Positions 9,403 to 18,231 are shown, numbered from the stretch's first letter. The stretch is DNA of 47,608 nt from Hydrogenophaga sp. (GCA_020723845.1 DYIC01000008.1:1-47608), one strand, 5' to 3'. Notes: a model not told the origin generated them from the letters alone. Numbers and translations are program-made.

Positions 9403-10512
9403 TCAGCGACGCAGCACCAGCCACGCAAACGCTGCCAGCGACAGCAGCGAATACAGCGCCGATGGTGCTGCGGCGGCCAGCCACGGCTGCCAGCCCTGCA
9501 GGTTGCCGATGTGGCCGAACACGCTGTTGACCAAAAAGAAGCTGATGCCGATCAGGATGCCGGCAAAGACGTACGCCGACAGGCCCTGGTCGCGGAAATG
9601 TAGGTAGGCGAACGGGAGTGCCAACACCACCATCACCACGCAGCTCAAGGGGTAGAACAGTTTGCGCCAGAACTCGATTTCATAGCGCTGCGTGGTCTGC
9701 TCGTTGGCCTGCAAGTGTTGCACATACTGAAACAGATCCAGCGTGCGCATGCGCTCGGGCTTGAGCAAGGCGACGGTGAGCATGTCGGCGCTCAGTGTCG
9801 AGGGCCAGTCCAGCATGGGCAGGGTCTCGCGCAAGGTGCGCTGCGGGTCATCGAAGCGCTGCCGCTCGACGTCGCGCAGCCGCCAAACCCCCGCCTCGGC
9901 GTCGATCGAGCCACTGGCCGCACGCACCGTCTGTTGCACGCGCCCGCGGTCGTCGAAGACAAAGAGCCGAATGCCCTGCAATTCGCCGTTGGGGGCGAGG
10001 GCACGCACGTTGACCGAGCTGTGGGTGCCCTCTGCGCGCTCGCGCAGCCAGGCGCCCGTCTGGCCGATGCTGATGCCACCGCGGAACTGTGCTTTGAACA
10101 ACTGCGCCTGCCGCTCGGCCCAAGGGGCGACGTAGTCGCCCACGGCAAAGGTCACGAGCGCAAACAGCACCCCCAGCAGCGCCACCAGGCGCAGCGCGAG
10201 CCCTGGCCCCAGTCCGCTGGTGCGCAACACGGTGAATTCCGACCCTTGCGCCAGCCGTGCCAGCGCGTAGACGGTGCCGATCAGCACCGCGATGGGCATC
10301 AGCTCGTACAGGCGGCTCGGCAGTAGCAGCGCCACGTGCAGCAGCGCATCGGCGATCGTGTAGCGCTCGCCCGGCTGCAGCAGCGATGGCCGCCCCAGCC
10401 CCGACAGCTCATCGATCAGGTCGAAAAACGAAAACAGCGCGAGAAATGCCAGCAGCACGAAGGCCACCGCGGTCAGGATCTCGCCGTAGACGAGGCGGCG
10501 CACCGTCTTCAT
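9403..10512 (-). CDS. lptG: LPS export ABC transporter permease LptG
   Basis: A 369-residue inner-membrane permease of the LptB2FG complex that extracts lipopolysaccharide and feeds it to the LptC/A/D bridge. It begins [20 protein letters not shown], has three N-terminal transmembrane segments within about residues 10-125, a periplasmic beta-jellyroll domain (about 130-265), and three C-terminal segments (about 275-369). This is the standard LptF/LptG (YjgP/YjgQ) layout. The ATG at 10512 overlaps the lptF stop codon by four bases (ATGA), which argues for translational coupling. An in-frame upstream ATG inside lptF was rejected. Confidence 0.94.
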   Translation of the reverse strand: MKTVRRLVYGEILTAVAFVLLAFLALFSFFDLIDELSGLGRPSLLQPGERYTIADALLHVALLLPSRLYELMPIAVLIGTVYALARLAQGSEFTVLRTSGLGPGLALRLVALLGVLFALVTFAVGDYVAPWAERQAQLFKAQFRGGISIGQTGAWLRERAEGTHSSVNVRALAPNGELQGIRLFVFDDRGRVQQTVRAASGSIDAEAGVWRLRDVERQRFDDPQRTLRETLPMLDWPSTLSADMLTVALLKPERMRTLDLFQYVQHLQANEQTTQRYEIEFWRKLFYPLSCVVMVVLALPFAYLHFRDQGLSAYVFAGILIGISFFLVNSVFGHIGNLQGWQPWLAAAAPSALYSLLSLAAFAWLVLRR

Positions 10513-11648
10513 GCCGCCGCCTCCGCCAGGCGCGAGCGCCGTAGGCGTAGCCACCAGGGCTGTTCGCGGTGCGCCATCCACAGCAGCGCGCCCAGCGCCA
10601 CCCCCCCGTGCAACACCGCCATGAAGGCCAGCGCGCCGACGCGCTCGCGCGCAATCCAGTCCTTGCCCACGCCCAGCAGGTTGTAGTAGGTCACGAAGGC
10701 GAGCAGCATGAACAACAAGTTGCCGCTCTTGCCGACCCGGGGGTTGGCGGCCGCGACCGCCACCGCCAGCAGCACCAGGTTGATGGCGCTCAGCAGTAGC
10801 CCGGCGCGCCAGGCCAGCTCGCCGCGGCTGCCCGCCGATCCGTCTCGGATCAAGGCCAGCGTCGGCTGGGCGCTGCGTCGGCCGCTGTCACCGCTGGCCG
10901 CCCCGCCGGTGCGCACGCGCACCCAGTACGACTCGAATTCACTGATTTGCAGCCCGTCGGTCTGGTGGGCCGGGGGTTGCCACAGCCGCTGGCCGTCGCG
11001 CAGCACCAGGTAGGTGACGCCGTCCTCGACCACGATGCGCCCGCTGCGGGCCGAGACGATGGTCTCGCTGCCGTCGGGCTCGGTGCTGGCAATGAAGACG
11101 TTGCGCCCCTCGCGGACCGCCGACGCGCCGGTGCCCGCATCACCGCCCGTGGGCGGGTCGCGGTCGATGAAAAATACCCGGCGTCCGCCGCTGGATTCCT
11201 GAAACTGGCCCGGCGCCACGCGGTCCAGGTCGCCGCGTTGTTCGTAGCGGCTGCGCAGCTCGTCACGCTGCTGCTGGGCCCAGGGTGCCACGAGCGCCGT
11301 CAGCACCCCCACCGCCAGCCACACCGGCCACGCAAAACGCACCACGGGGACCAAAAAGCGTGCCAGCCCCACACCGCTCATGTGCCAAATGACCATCTCG
11401 CTGTCGCGGTACATGCGCGACAGCGTCCCCACCACGGCCACGAACAGCGCCACCGTCAGCACCGGCCCCAGTTGGCCCAACATGCCATAGGTCAAGAACA
11501 GGGCCAGCGCCTGCGGGTCCACTTCGCCCCGGCTGGCTTGGCCAAGGGTGCGCACCGTCAGCATCGTGACGACGACGGTCAGCATCACCACCAGCGCGGC
11601 GCCAAAGCCGCGGGCGAGCTCGCGGCGGATCGTGGATTCGAATAACAT
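10509..11648 (-). CDS. lptF: LPS export ABC transporter permease LptF
   Basis: A 379-residue partner permease of LptG. It begins [20 protein letters not shown], a typical LptF start, and shows the same arrangement of N-terminal transmembrane segments, a periplasmic domain (about residues 130-270, here with an extra Gly/Ala/Ser-rich stretch near 240) and C-terminal transmembrane segments. The ATG at 11648 is preferred to one 14 codons upstream because the extension does not match the family. It is divergent from pepA with only 30 bases between starts, an arrangement common in beta- and gammaproteobacteria, so the two promoters must overlap each other's leaders. Confidence 0.94.
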   Translation of the reverse strand: MLFESTIRRELARGFGAALVVMLTVVVTMLTVRTLGQASRGEVDPQALALFLTYGMLGQLGPVLTVALFVAVVGTLSRMYRDSEMVIWHMSGVGLARFLVPVVRFAWPVWLAVGVLTALVAPWAQQQRDELRSRYEQRGDLDRVAPGQFQESSGGRRVFFIDRDPPTGGDAGTGASAVREGRNVFIASTEPDGSETIVSARSGRIVVEDGVTYLVLRDGQRLWQPPAHQTDGLQISEFESYWVRVRTGGAASGDSGRRSAQPTLALIRDGSAGSRGELAWRAGLLLSAINLVLLAVAVAAANPRVGKSGNLLFMLLAFVTYYNLLGVGKDWIARERVGALAFMAVLHGGVALGALLWMAHREQPWWLRLRRSRLAEAAA

Positions 11649-11678
11649 CGATGGCAGATCTCGAGGACACCCCGCATT

Positions 11679-13184
11679 ATGGACTTCCAACTACAGACCC
11701 TCACTCGACACCAGGCCGCATCGATGGATGCCGACGCCTTGCTCGTGTTGTGGCCCGATGCCGCCGACGAGGCCGACGCCGCGCAGGTCGATGTGCTGTC
11801 GGCCTGGGCGCGCCAGGCGCTGGCCGACGGCGACCTGGCACGCGAGCCGGGCCAATGGCTGGCCGCGCACCGCCTGCCGGGCGTGCGCCCGCGGCGCGTG
11901 GTGCTGGTGCGCTGCGGCGATGGCAGCGCGCGCCGTGTGCGGCAGGCGGTGGCCGCCGCCTGGGGCGCGATCAAAGCTGGCGCGCCCGTGCGTTCGCTGC
12001 TGTTGCACGCCGGTGGCCTGTCGTTGGCCGCGTTGCAGGCGGCCGTGCAAGCGCTGGCGGCGGCATCGTATCGCTACACGACGACGCTGTCGGCGCCGAA
12101 GGCGCGCACGCTGGCGAGCGTGACCGTTGGCGTCGACGACGCACGGCCGGCGCGCGCCGCCTTCGACGAAGCGGTGGCCATCGTTCATGGTCAGGAGCTG
12201 GCCAAGGAGTGGGCCAACCGGCCCGCCAACCATGCCACGCCGACCGCCTTGGCCGACGCCGCGCAGGCGCTGCAGGGCCGGGGCATCGACGTGGAAGTCC
12301 TCGGGCCCAAAGAAGTGGCCAAGCTCGGCATGGGGGCGTTTTTGGCCGTCGCGCAGGGCTCGGAGCAGCCGTTGCGTTTCATCATCTTGCGCTACCGCGG
12401 GGCGGCGAAGGCGCAGGCACCCGTGGTGCTCGTCGGCAAGGGCATCACCTTCGACACCGGCGGCATCTCGCTCAAGCCCGCGGCCGAGATGGACGAGATG
12501 AAATTCGACATGAGCGGGGCCGCCAGTGTGCTGGGCACGTTCGAGGTGCTGGCGCGCTTGCGCCCGGCCATCAACGTCGTGGGACTGATTCCCGCCTGCG
12601 AGAACATGCCCAGCGGGCGCGCCGTCAAACCCGGGGACGTCGTGCGCAGCCTCAGCGGGCAGACGATCGAAATCCTCAACACCGATGCCGAGGGGCGGCT
12701 GATCCTGTGTGACGCCTTGACGTATGCGCAGCGCTTCCAGCCGCGCGCCATCATCGACGTCGCGACCCTGACCGGGGCTTGCGTCATCGCCCTGGGGCAT
12801 GTGCGCACGGGGGTATTTGCCAGCGATGACGCGCTGGCCGAGGCGCTGCTGCGGGCCGGCGAGGCAGCCGGCGACGTGGGCTGGCGCCTGCCGCTCGACG
12901 ATGAGTACGCCGAGGCGTTGCAGTCGTCGTTTGCCGACGTGGCGAACGTAGGCGGGCGCCCTGCGGGCGCGGTGACGGCGGCCAAGTTTCTGCAGCGCTT
13001 CGTCGGCACCACGCCCTGGGCGCACCTGGACATCGCCGGCACGGCCTGGAAAAGCGGCAAGGACAAAGGCGCCACGGGGCGGCCCGTGCCGTTGTTGGCG
13101 CGCTACTTGCTCGACGAGGCAGCGCGGGGCGCGCCCGATGCCGCCGTGCCGGCCCGCCGGCGCGGTGGCCGGCGTACCGGTTGA
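11679..13184 (+). CDS. pepA: Leucyl aminopeptidase, M17 family (PepA)
   Basis: A 501-residue cytosolic M17 aminopeptidase that removes N-terminal residues from peptides using two metal ions; in E. coli PepA also binds DNA in Xer recombination and pyrimidine regulation. The metal/catalytic segment [16 protein letters not shown] starts near residue 252 (K254) and [17 protein letters not shown] lies near 334-350, the M17 signature. The N-terminal domain (about 1-165) is the usual divergent macro-like domain. The C-terminus is arginine/alanine-rich and slightly longer than typical. It begins at the ATG 30 bases from the divergent lptF start and is followed by holC after 15 bases. Confidence 0.95.
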   Translation: MDFQLQTLTRHQAASMDADALLVLWPDAADEADAAQVDVLSAWARQALADGDLAREPGQWLAAHRLPGVRPRRVVLVRCGDGSARRVRQAVAAAWGAIKAGAPVRSLLLHAGGLSLAALQAAVQALAAASYRYTTTLSAPKARTLASVTVGVDDARPARAAFDEAVAIVHGQELAKEWANRPANHATPTALADAAQALQGRGIDVEVLGPKEVAKLGMGAFLAVAQGSEQPLRFIILRYRGAAKAQAPVVLVGKGITFDTGGISLKPAAEMDEMKFDMSGAASVLGTFEVLARLRPAINVVGLIPACENMPSGRAVKPGDVVRSLSGQTIEILNTDAEGRLILCDALTYAQRFQPRAIIDVATLTGACVIALGHVRTGVFASDDALAEALLRAGEAAGDVGWRLPLDDEYAEALQSSFADVANVGGRPAGAVTAAKFLQRFVGTTPWAHLDIAGTAWKSGKDKGATGRPVPLLARYLLDEAARGAPDAAVPARRRGGRRTG

Positions 13185-13199
13185 CCGGAGGCCAATGCG

Positions 13200-13676
13200 A
13201 TGGACGTGGCGTTTCACCTCAACGTGCCGGCGGCCTGGCCGCAGCGCAGCGCCTACCTGTGCCGCCTGCTGGCCAAAGCCTATGAAGCAGGGGTGCGCGT
13301 GTGGGTGGTGGTAGCGCCCGACGAGGTGACGGCCCTCGACCAGGCTTTATGGACGTTGCCCGCGGATGATTTCGTGCCCCACGTGTGCGCCGATGCGCCG
13401 CCGGTGCTGCGCCAGCGCGCCCCGATCGTGATCGCGGCGCCCACCGATACCGTGGAGGGGGAGCGCGCCGTGCTTGTCAACGCGCAGCCGCAGTGGCCGA
13501 CGGTGCTCGATGCGCCGCGTGGATGGGCGCGCGTGGTGGAGGTGGTCTCCACCGACGAGGACGACAAGGCGGCGGCGCGTCAACGCTGGCGCCGCTACCA
13601 GGCCATGGGGTGCACGCTGGTGGCACACGACCGTTTGCGGCGCGCCGCCAGCGCACCGGCGGAGGCACCATCGTGA
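13200..13676 (+). CDS. holC: DNA polymerase III chi subunit
   Basis: A 158-residue HolC, the clamp-loader accessory subunit that contacts single-strand binding protein. It starts MDVAFHLNVPAAWPQRSAYL and contains LLAKAYEAGVRVWVVV and the family-typical LWTLPADDFVPH near residues 50-61. The length is close to that of E. coli chi (147). Its position directly after pepA is conserved in many proteobacteria. GGAGG lies about eight bases before the ATG. The stop codon overlaps the GTG start of the next gene. Confidence 0.92.
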   Translation: MDVAFHLNVPAAWPQRSAYLCRLLAKAYEAGVRVWVVVAPDEVTALDQALWTLPADDFVPHVCADAPPVLRQRAPIVIAAPTDTVEGERAVLVNAQPQWPTVLDAPRGWARVVEVVSTDEDDKAAARQRWRRYQAMGCTLVAHDRLRRAASAPAEAPS

Positions 13677-14035
13677 CGCCGCCGGGGCGCCAGCCGCCGC
13701 CCGTCGTGCCGACGCTGACCGACGTCGTTCCGCACCTCTCGGATGCGGCCGCACCGCTGGTGGGTGACGGGCAGCCGCCAGCGGGCGAGGCCTCGGCCCT
13801 GGTTGTCTCGCGTGGGGTATCAGAGCCAGACCCCGCGCTGGTCGACGAGCTGACCGACCGCGTCATGGCGGCTCTGTTGCCGCGGCTGCAGGCACGCGTT
13901 GCCGAGGCGCTGCAGGCCTGGGTCCTCGCCCAGTTGGAGACAGGTGCGCGCACCATTGCCGATGCCGTGCGCGACGAAATCGCCCAAGACGTGCGACGAG
14001 CCATCGTCAGCGCATTAGGGACAACCCGTAGATGA
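13673..14035 (+). CDS. Small hypothetical protein coupled to holC
   Basis: A 120-residue protein of unknown function, starting at a GTG that overlaps the holC stop codon (GTGA). GGAGG at 13661-13665, seven bases upstream, supports this start. The N-terminal half is proline/alanine-rich and probably disordered. The C-terminal half (about residues 58-120) is predicted helical and amphipathic, with regularly spaced leucines and valines and charged residues. No catalytic motif is visible. Small proteins of this kind are found after holC in some Burkholderiales, so a role near the replisome is possible but unproven. Confidence 0.7.
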   Translation: MTPPGRQPPPVVPTLTDVVPHLSDAAAPLVGDGQPPAGEASALVVSRGVSEPDPALVDELTDRVMAALLPRLQARVAEALQAWVLAQLETGARTIADAVRDEIAQDVRRAIVSALGTTRR

Positions 14036-14077
14036 CGGGGCAGACCCTACCCCCGAGCGGATAGGGCGGTTGTTTTT
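14021..14077 (+). terminator. Possible terminator after the holC operon
   Basis: ACAACC at 14021-14026 can pair with GGTTGT at 14068-14073, and CCCTA at 14045-14049 with TAGGG at 14062-14066. A T-run (14073-14077) follows. The left arm overlaps the end of the preceding gene. The structure is irregular, so confidence is low. Confidence 0.35.
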
Positions 14078-14151
14078 CGTGTATCGTAAAGGCCTGCGCG
14101 AAAAGTTCCGTGTTGCGCAATCCGTTCAACCGTTTTTTGACAAGGGTCACC

Positions 14152-15336
14152 ATGCAACTGCAATACAAACTGGCCATCGTCGCTGCCGCTGCCATCGCCC
14201 TGGCTGCCTGCGGCAAGAAGGAAGAAGCCAAACCCGCCGCCACCTCTCAAGGTCCTGCGGTCGAACAATTGGTCGTCAAGATCGGTCACGTCGGTCCCAC
14301 CAGTGGTCCCATCGCCCACCTGGGCAAGGACAACGAAAACGGTGCCCGCATGGCCATCGAGGAGCTCAACGCGGCGGGTATCCAGATCGAAGGCAAGCCG
14401 GTCAAGTTCGAGCTGCTGGCTGAAGACGATGCGGCGGATCCGAAGCAAGGGACGGCGGCGGCCCAGAAGCTGGTCGACGCCAAGGTCAACGGCGTGATCG
14501 GCCACCTCAACAGTGGCACCACCATCCCCGCGTCGCAGATTTACAACGCCGCGGGCATCCCGCAGATCTCGCCGTCGGCGACCAACCCCAAGTACACCCG
14601 CCAGGGTTTCAACAACGTTTTCCGCATGGTGGCGGATGACACGCACCTGGGCGGCACGCTGGGTCGCTATGCGGTTGAGAAGCTCGGCGCCAAGAAGATC
14701 GCCGTCATCGACGACCGCACCGCCTACGGCCAGGGCGTGGCCGACGAGTTCGAAAAAGGCGTCAAGGCCGCTGGCGGTGAAATCGTCGATCGCGAGTTCA
14801 CCAACGACAAGGCCACCGACTTCAACGCCATCCTGACCAAGATCAAAGCCAAGAAGCCCGACGTGGTGTTCTTCGGTGGTATGGACGCCGTGGCGGGCCC
14901 GATGCTCAAGCAAATGAAGCAGCTCGGCATCAACGCCAAGTTCATGGGCGGCGACGGCATCTGCACGTCCGAGCTGCCCAAGCTGGCGGGCGACGGCATG
15001 GCCGACGAGCAGGTGTACTGCGCGGAAGCGGGTGGCGTTGAGGGCGAGCAAAAGGCCGGTATGGAGAAGTTCCGCGCCGACTACAAAGCCAAGTTCGGCA
15101 TGGATGTCCAGGTGTATGCCCCGTACGTCTACGACGCCGTGCACGTGATGGCCAAGGCCATGCAAAACGCCAACTCCGCCGATCCGGCCAAGTACCTGCC
15201 TGCGCTCAAGGCCATCAGCCACAAGGGCGTGACCGGTCAGATCGAGTTCGACGAGAAGGGTGACATCAAGAATGGCGCGTTGACGCTGTACACCTACAAG
15301 GGTGGCCAGCGTTCGGAAATCGCCGTGATTCGCTGA
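14152..15336 (+). CDS. Branched-chain amino-acid ABC transporter substrate-binding lipoprotein
   Basis: A 394-residue periplasmic binding protein of the LivJ/LivK type I fold. The start [20 protein letters not shown] gives a classical lipoprotein signal peptide with lipobox LAAC and lipidated Cys20. The mature domain runs from about residue 40 ([18 protein letters not shown], then [15 protein letters not shown]) to the end. I chose the ATG at 14152, which directly begins the signal peptide and is preceded by AAGGGT, over one 14 codons upstream. No permease or ATPase genes accompany it, so it is either an orphan receptor or works with a liv system elsewhere. A terminator follows it. The ligand could be leucine/isoleucine/valine or another amino acid or amide. 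Confidence 0.92.
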   Translation: MQLQYKLAIVAAAAIALAACGKKEEAKPAATSQGPAVEQLVVKIGHVGPTSGPIAHLGKDNENGARMAIEELNAAGIQIEGKPVKFELLAEDDAADPKQGTAAAQKLVDAKVNGVIGHLNSGTTIPASQIYNAAGIPQISPSATNPKYTRQGFNNVFRMVADDTHLGGTLGRYAVEKLGAKKIAVIDDRTAYGQGVADEFEKGVKAAGGEIVDREFTNDKATDFNAILTKIKAKKPDVVFFGGMDAVAGPMLKQMKQLGINAKFMGGDGICTSELPKLAGDGMADEQVYCAEAGGVEGEQKAGMEKFRADYKAKFGMDVQVYAPYVYDAVHVMAKAMQNANSADPAKYLPALKAISHKGVTGQIEFDEKGDIKNGALTLYTYKGGQRSEIAVIR

Positions 15337-15359
15337 TCACGCGTTTGCGCTGGACCATG

Positions 15360-15386
15360 AAAAACCCCGCTGCGGCGGGGTTTTTT
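15360..15386. terminator. Rho-independent terminator after the binding-protein gene
   Basis: AAAACCCCGC (15361-15370) and GCGGGGTTTT (15375-15384) form a perfect 10-base-pair stem with a TGCG loop, flanked by A's on the left and T's on the right. It can therefore work in both directions, serving the rightward binding-protein gene and the leftward SWIB gene. Confidence 0.9.
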
Positions 15387-15431
15387 CTTGCGTCGCCGCC
15401 GGCCGCATGGGCTGCCGGCGTGCGGTGTCGA

Positions 15432-15758
15432 TCAGGACAGGTGGGTACTGATGATCTTGGTCATCTCGAACATCGACACCTGCGGCTTTTTGAGCACGGC
15501 CTTGAGCTTGGCGTCCGCGTTGATCATGCGCTTGTTGGCGGCGTCCTGCAGCTTGTTCTTTTTGATGTATTCCCACACTTTCTTGGTCACCTCGGTGCGC
15601 GGCAGCGGCTTGGCGCCCACGATGGCCGCCAGCTCGGCGCTGGGCGTCATCGGCTTCATGAACGCCGAGTTGGCGGCGCGCTTGGGCGCAGCAGCGGGCT
15701 TGGCGGTCTTGGTCGCGGGCTTGGACGTGGTGGTGGCAGCTTTTTTCGCAGTGGCCAT
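15432..15758 (-). CDS. SWIB/MDM2-domain protein with histone-H1-like N-terminus
   Basis: A 108-residue small basic protein. Residues 1-45 form a Lys/Ala/Thr-rich tail ([20 protein letters not shown]) like that of bacterial H1-type proteins. Residues 48-108 form a SWIB/MDM2 fold with [31 protein letters not shown] and the C-terminal [15 protein letters not shown] domains in bacteria are known mainly from chlamydiae and beta/gammaproteobacteria, as free proteins or fused to topoisomerase; a chromatin-like DNA-binding role is inferred. The ATG at 15758 is preferred to an upstream in-frame ATG because AGGAA precedes it and it starts the basic tail. Flanked by terminators on both sides. Confidence 0.9.
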   Translation of the reverse strand: MATAKKAATTTSKPATKTAKPAAAPKRAANSAFMKPMTPSAELAAIVGAKPLPRTEVTKKVWEYIKKNKLQDAANKRMINADAKLKAVLKKPQVSMFEMTKIISTHLS

Positions 15759-15829
15759 GGAAGATTCCTTTGGTTGGTTGCGTGCTCGGCCACGAAGTGC
15801 AGCGGGCACCCCGTGGATGACCGCATCGT

Positions 15830-15850
15830 AACCCCAAAGACGGGGTTTTT
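15830..15850 (+). terminator. Rightward terminator hairpin between SWIB gene and rraA
   Basis: AACCCC (15830-15835), loop AAAGAC, GGGGTT (15842-15847) and a following T-run make a compact intrinsic terminator reading rightward. No annotated rightward gene ends here, so it may block antisense read-through across the SWIB gene toward rraA. On the other strand it would fold in the SWIB leader. Confidence 0.6.
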
Positions 15851-15989
15851 CCAGTGTGACGCGTGCGTTTCAGGCCGGAGGGTGGGTTTTCCCGGGGGTA
15901 TGGCGCCGCGGGCGTTGCGTGGCGCAGACGCCTGGGTGACCTCGTCTATGATCGGCAGGGTTGTGATGCGGCATGTTTCGGGAGATGTG

Positions 15990-16496
15990 ATGACCTCGAT
16001 CGCCTTTTCCACCTGCGATCTGTGTGATGCCCACAAGGGGGACAGCAGCGGTGAGTTCCGGGTGCTACCGCCCGTGTTTCGGGATTTCGGCGGTGTCGTG
16101 CGCTTCGCCGGGCCGGTGAGCACCGTCAAATGCCACGAGGACAACAGCCTGGTGAAAGCCGCGCTCGATGAGCCCGGCCAAGGCCGCGTGCTGGTGGTCG
16201 ATGGCGGGGCGTCGCTGCGGCGGGCCCTTGTCGGCGGCAATTTGGCAGCAGCGGCGGCGCGCAACGGCTGGGCGGGCATCGTCGTCGACGGCTGTGTGCG
16301 CGACGTGGCCGAGCTGGCCGCTTGCGCGGTGGGCATTCGCGCGTTGGCCGCACACCCATTGCCCACCGACAAGCGCGGGCAGGGCCAGCGTGATGGTCCC
16401 GTGTTGGTGCAAGGGGTGATGATTCGGCCCGGTGAGTGGCTCTATGCCGATGAGGATGGTGTGGTGGTCGCGCCTCAACCGCTCCACGCGCGGTAG
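15990..16496 (+). CDS. rraA: RraA-family protein (RNase E activity regulator / HMG-type aldolase)
   Basis: A 168-residue RraA/MenG-like protein. In E. coli RraA binds RNase E and inhibits mRNA decay; related proteins are 4-hydroxy-4-methyl-2-oxoglutarate aldolases that use a divalent metal. The N-terminus TCDLCDAH, the segment [18 protein letters not shown] near residues 71-88 and [12 protein letters not shown] near 101-112 are family signatures. The R-D pair in the latter is the aldolase metal-site motif. GGAGA lies six bases before the chosen ATG. The last 22 bases overlap the convergent TauE/SafE gene. Confidence 0.9.
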   Translation: MTSIAFSTCDLCDAHKGDSSGEFRVLPPVFRDFGGVVRFAGPVSTVKCHEDNSLVKAALDEPGQGRVLVVDGGASLRRALVGGNLAAAAARNGWAGIVVDGCVRDVAELAACAVGIRALAAHPLPTDKRGQGQRDGPVLVQGVMIRPGEWLYADEDGVVVAPQPLHAR

Positions 16497-17287
16497 GCCA
16501 TCGCCGCCGCCAGCGCGTACAGCAGGAAAGCGAAGGCGCGTTTGAGCGTGCGCACCGGCAGCGCGTGCGCCACGCGCACGCCCATGGGTGCCATCAGCAC
16601 ACTTGCACTTGCAATGACAGCCAAGGCTGGCAGATAGATGTAGCCCAGCGAGCCTGGCGGGCGCCCGGCCACGTTCCACCCCGACCAGACGTAGCCGACG
16701 CCATTGGCCAGCGCGATGGGAAAGCCCAAGGCCGCACTGGTGGCCACCGCTTGGTGCATGGCGACGTTGCACCAGGTCATGAACGGCACGCTGATGAAGC
16801 CACCCCCCGCGCCCACGAGGCCGGACAGAAAGCCGATGGCGCCGCCCGCGGCGAGCTGCCCCGCCGGGCCGGGTAGCCCGCGACCAGGGCTTGGCGGGCG
16901 CGCGCGCAGCATTTGCGTGGCCGAAAACGCGACGAAGGCCGCGAACAGCAGCGCCAACCAGCGGCCCTGCAACATGCGGAACACACCGGCGCCGGCCAGC
17001 GCAGCGCCAAGGACGATGCCGGGTGCCAGCCGCACCACCAGATCCCAGCGCACGGCCCCGCGTCGGTGGTGCGCGCGCACGCTGGAGAGTGACGTGAAGA
17101 CGATGGTCGCCATCGACGTCGCAATCGCCATTTTCACTGCCAGATCGGTGGCCACGCCCCGATGGTGCAGGATGAAGGTGAGAAACGGCACCATCAACAT
17201 GCCACCGCCGATGCCCAGCAGGCCCGCCAAAAATCCCGTCACCAATCCCAGGGCGACGAGCTCGGCGATCAACAACGGTTCCAGCAT
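16475..17287 (-). CDS. TauE/SafE-family sulfite/sulfonate-type membrane permease
   Basis: A 270-residue polytopic protein of the TauE/SafE (DUF81) family, whose members export sulfite or organosulfur anions or import related compounds. The two internal repeats are visible: [20 protein letters not shown] near residues 15-34 and [20 protein letters not shown] near 150-169, each a glycine-rich signature. About eight hydrophobic segments are expected. The 3' end overlaps rraA convergently. The start lies about 80 bases downstream of the 6S RNA gene on the same strand, and no good ribosome-binding site is visible. The substrate is not determinable. Confidence 0.9.
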   Translation of the reverse strand: MLEPLLIAELVALGLVTGFLAGLLGIGGGMLMVPFLTFILHHRGVATDLAVKMAIATSMATIVFTSLSSVRAHHRRGAVRWDLVVRLAPGIVLGAALAGAGVFRMLQGRWLALLFAAFVAFSATQMLRARPPSPGRGLPGPAGQLAAGGAIGFLSGLVGAGGGFISVPFMTWCNVAMHQAVATSAALGFPIALANGVGYVWSGWNVAGRPPGSLGYIYLPALAVIASASVLMAPMGVRVAHALPVRTLKRAFAFLLYALAAAMAYRAWSG

Positions 17288-17370
17288 TTCGAGGGGAGGG
17301 CGCCGCCAGCACCGCCGGGGGGTGGCAGCACCGCCGTCAAGGTGTGGCGTGAGGGGAAATCAGCGAGGGT

Positions 17371-17540
17371 GTCTGCCAAGCCGCCAGGCCGGCATCCTGA
17401 ACGCGGGGGTTCAGGTGGGCGAGGGCAGCGCAGCTTCGGGTTCGTCTGACGCGAGACGATCACGCCCACTGCGCAATGTACCAAGCCCGGGCTCTAAGAG
17501 CATTGGTTCAAGGAATATAAAGCCCGGCGGATGGCAGACG
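17371..17540 (-). ncRNA. ssrS: 6S RNA
   Basis: Between zapA and the permease gene the complement encodes a long imperfect hairpin. Its 5' end GTCTGCCA-TCCGCCGGGC pairs with the 3' end GCCTGGCGG-CT-TGGCAGAC. Internal elements include a CCTGAACC...GTTCAGG hairpin in the 3' half, GCGCAG/CTGCGC pairing, and a CGTCT...AGACG apical hairpin. About 170 nucleotides, a long rod with a central bulge, and the position just downstream of zapA are the hallmarks of 6S RNA, which binds sigma-70 RNA polymerase and mimics an open promoter. The exact 3' end may be a few bases lower. Called from structure and synteny, not from a covariance model. Confidence 0.85.
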
Positions 17541-17546
17541 TTTCGT

Positions 17547-17552
17547 ATTGTA
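17547..17552 (-). promoter_or_regulatory. -10 box of the 6S RNA gene
   Basis: On the complement TACAAT sits seven bases before the predicted 6S 5' end at about 17540. No strong -35 hexamer is visible at normal spacing. The placement supports the 6S transcription start. Confidence 0.6.
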
Positions 17553-17606
17553 CGCCTCGGTTGGGGTGTCGGGAGCACCTGACGCGGTGGCTGGCCGCGC
17601 CGAGAA

Positions 17607-17975
17607 TCACAGCAGCCGGTCGTCGTCGGACAGCGCCGCATCGATGCGCGCCACCATGGTCCGCAGTGCCTCTTCGGTTCCTGCGGGCAACGCTGCGCTG
17701 TCGCCGCCGTCCGCACCATCGGGCGCGCCGAACGACGAGTTCCGAAACGCCAGTGCCGGATCCCGATGGGCGGCGTCGAAGGCGATGTTGAGCGCCGCCA
17801 GCACCGCGATACGGTCCCGCGCCTTGACCTTGCCGGCATCGCGGATGCGGCACATCGCCGCGTCCACCTTGGCCACCGCTTCGCGCAGCGCCTCTTCACC
17901 GTCGACCGGGCAGGCCAGCAGGTAGGTCTGGCTCATGATCTGGACCTCGACCTGTTTGATGGCGGGTTTGTTCAT
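17607..17975 (-). CDS. zapA: Cell division protein ZapA
   Basis: A 122-residue ZapA, which bundles FtsZ filaments at the division ring. The N-terminal KQVEVQIMSQTYLLACPVDG matches the family start and is followed by ALREAVAKVDAAMCRIRDAG and DRIAVLAALNIAF. The C-terminal half carries an inserted Gly/Ala/Asp stretch before a final helix (residues about 100-122). The ATG at 17975 overlaps the stop codon of the upstream ZapB-like gene by four bases, so the two are coupled. The 6S RNA gene follows, the arrangement found across many beta- and gammaproteobacteria. Confidence 0.93.
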   Translation of the reverse strand: MNKPAIKQVEVQIMSQTYLLACPVDGEEALREAVAKVDAAMCRIRDAGKVKARDRIAVLAALNIAFDAAHRDPALAFRNSSFGAPDGADGGDSAALPAGTEEALRTMVARIDAALSDDDRLL

Positions 17976-18181
17976 GGCGCGTCCTCTGCGGAGCCCAGGC
18001 GGGCGATCAGCGCATCGAGTCGCTGGCGAGCCGCTGTGCACTGGGCGTGCAACTGGTCGCGCTCCATGGTCAAGCGCCGCACCTCTTGCTGCAGCAGGGC
18101 CTGGGTGCGCCGCAGCTCCTCGTGCCGCAGCAGCAAACGGTCGAGGCGCTGGGCCAGTTCTTCGATGATCGCGGGTGTCAT
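17972..18181 (-). CDS. Small coiled-coil protein, ZapB-like
   Basis: A 69-residue almost purely helical protein with a heptad pattern over about residues 5-60 (ELAQRLDRLLLRHEELRRTQ, then LLQQEVRRLTMERDQLHAQC). It belongs to the small coiled-coil family encoded upstream of zapA in many proteobacteria and is often described as ZapB-like or TIGR02449. A role as a ZapA partner at the Z-ring is inferred from coupling and the coiled coil. The chosen ATG at 18181 lies three or so bases downstream of the predicted transcription start, so the mRNA could be nearly leaderless. A further ATG nine codons upstream would lie before that promoter's start point. Confidence 0.8.
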   Translation of the reverse strand: MTPAIIEELAQRLDRLLLRHEELRRTQALLQQEVRRLTMERDQLHAQCTAARQRLDALIARLGSAEDAP

Positions 18182-18190
18182 GACCCACGA

Positions 18191-18224
18191 ATTGTAGGGT
18201 TGGCGCAAGCCTTCGCACTACAAT
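18191..18224. promoter_or_regulatory. Back-to-back promoters: zap operon (left) and B12 operon (right)
   Basis: ATTGTAG (18191-18197) and CTACAAT (18218-18224) form a perfect 7-base inverted repeat with a 20-base centre. Each arm is a TACAAT -10 box, one on each strand, pointing outward. The -10 of one promoter therefore falls roughly at the -35 position of the other. The predicted starts are about 18184 leftward and about 18231 rightward, the latter at the riboswitch 5' end. Confidence 0.6.
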
Positions 18225-18231
18225 CGTTGCA

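Noticed and set aside
11691-13217. 508-residue minus-strand frame opposite pepA
   Set aside because: Shadow of pepA, whose M17 signatures are intact on the plus strand.
17300-17340. Direct repeat AGCACCGCC occurring twice near the permease start
   Set aside because: Only two short copies in GC-rich DNA; no sign of a mobile element or binding-site array.
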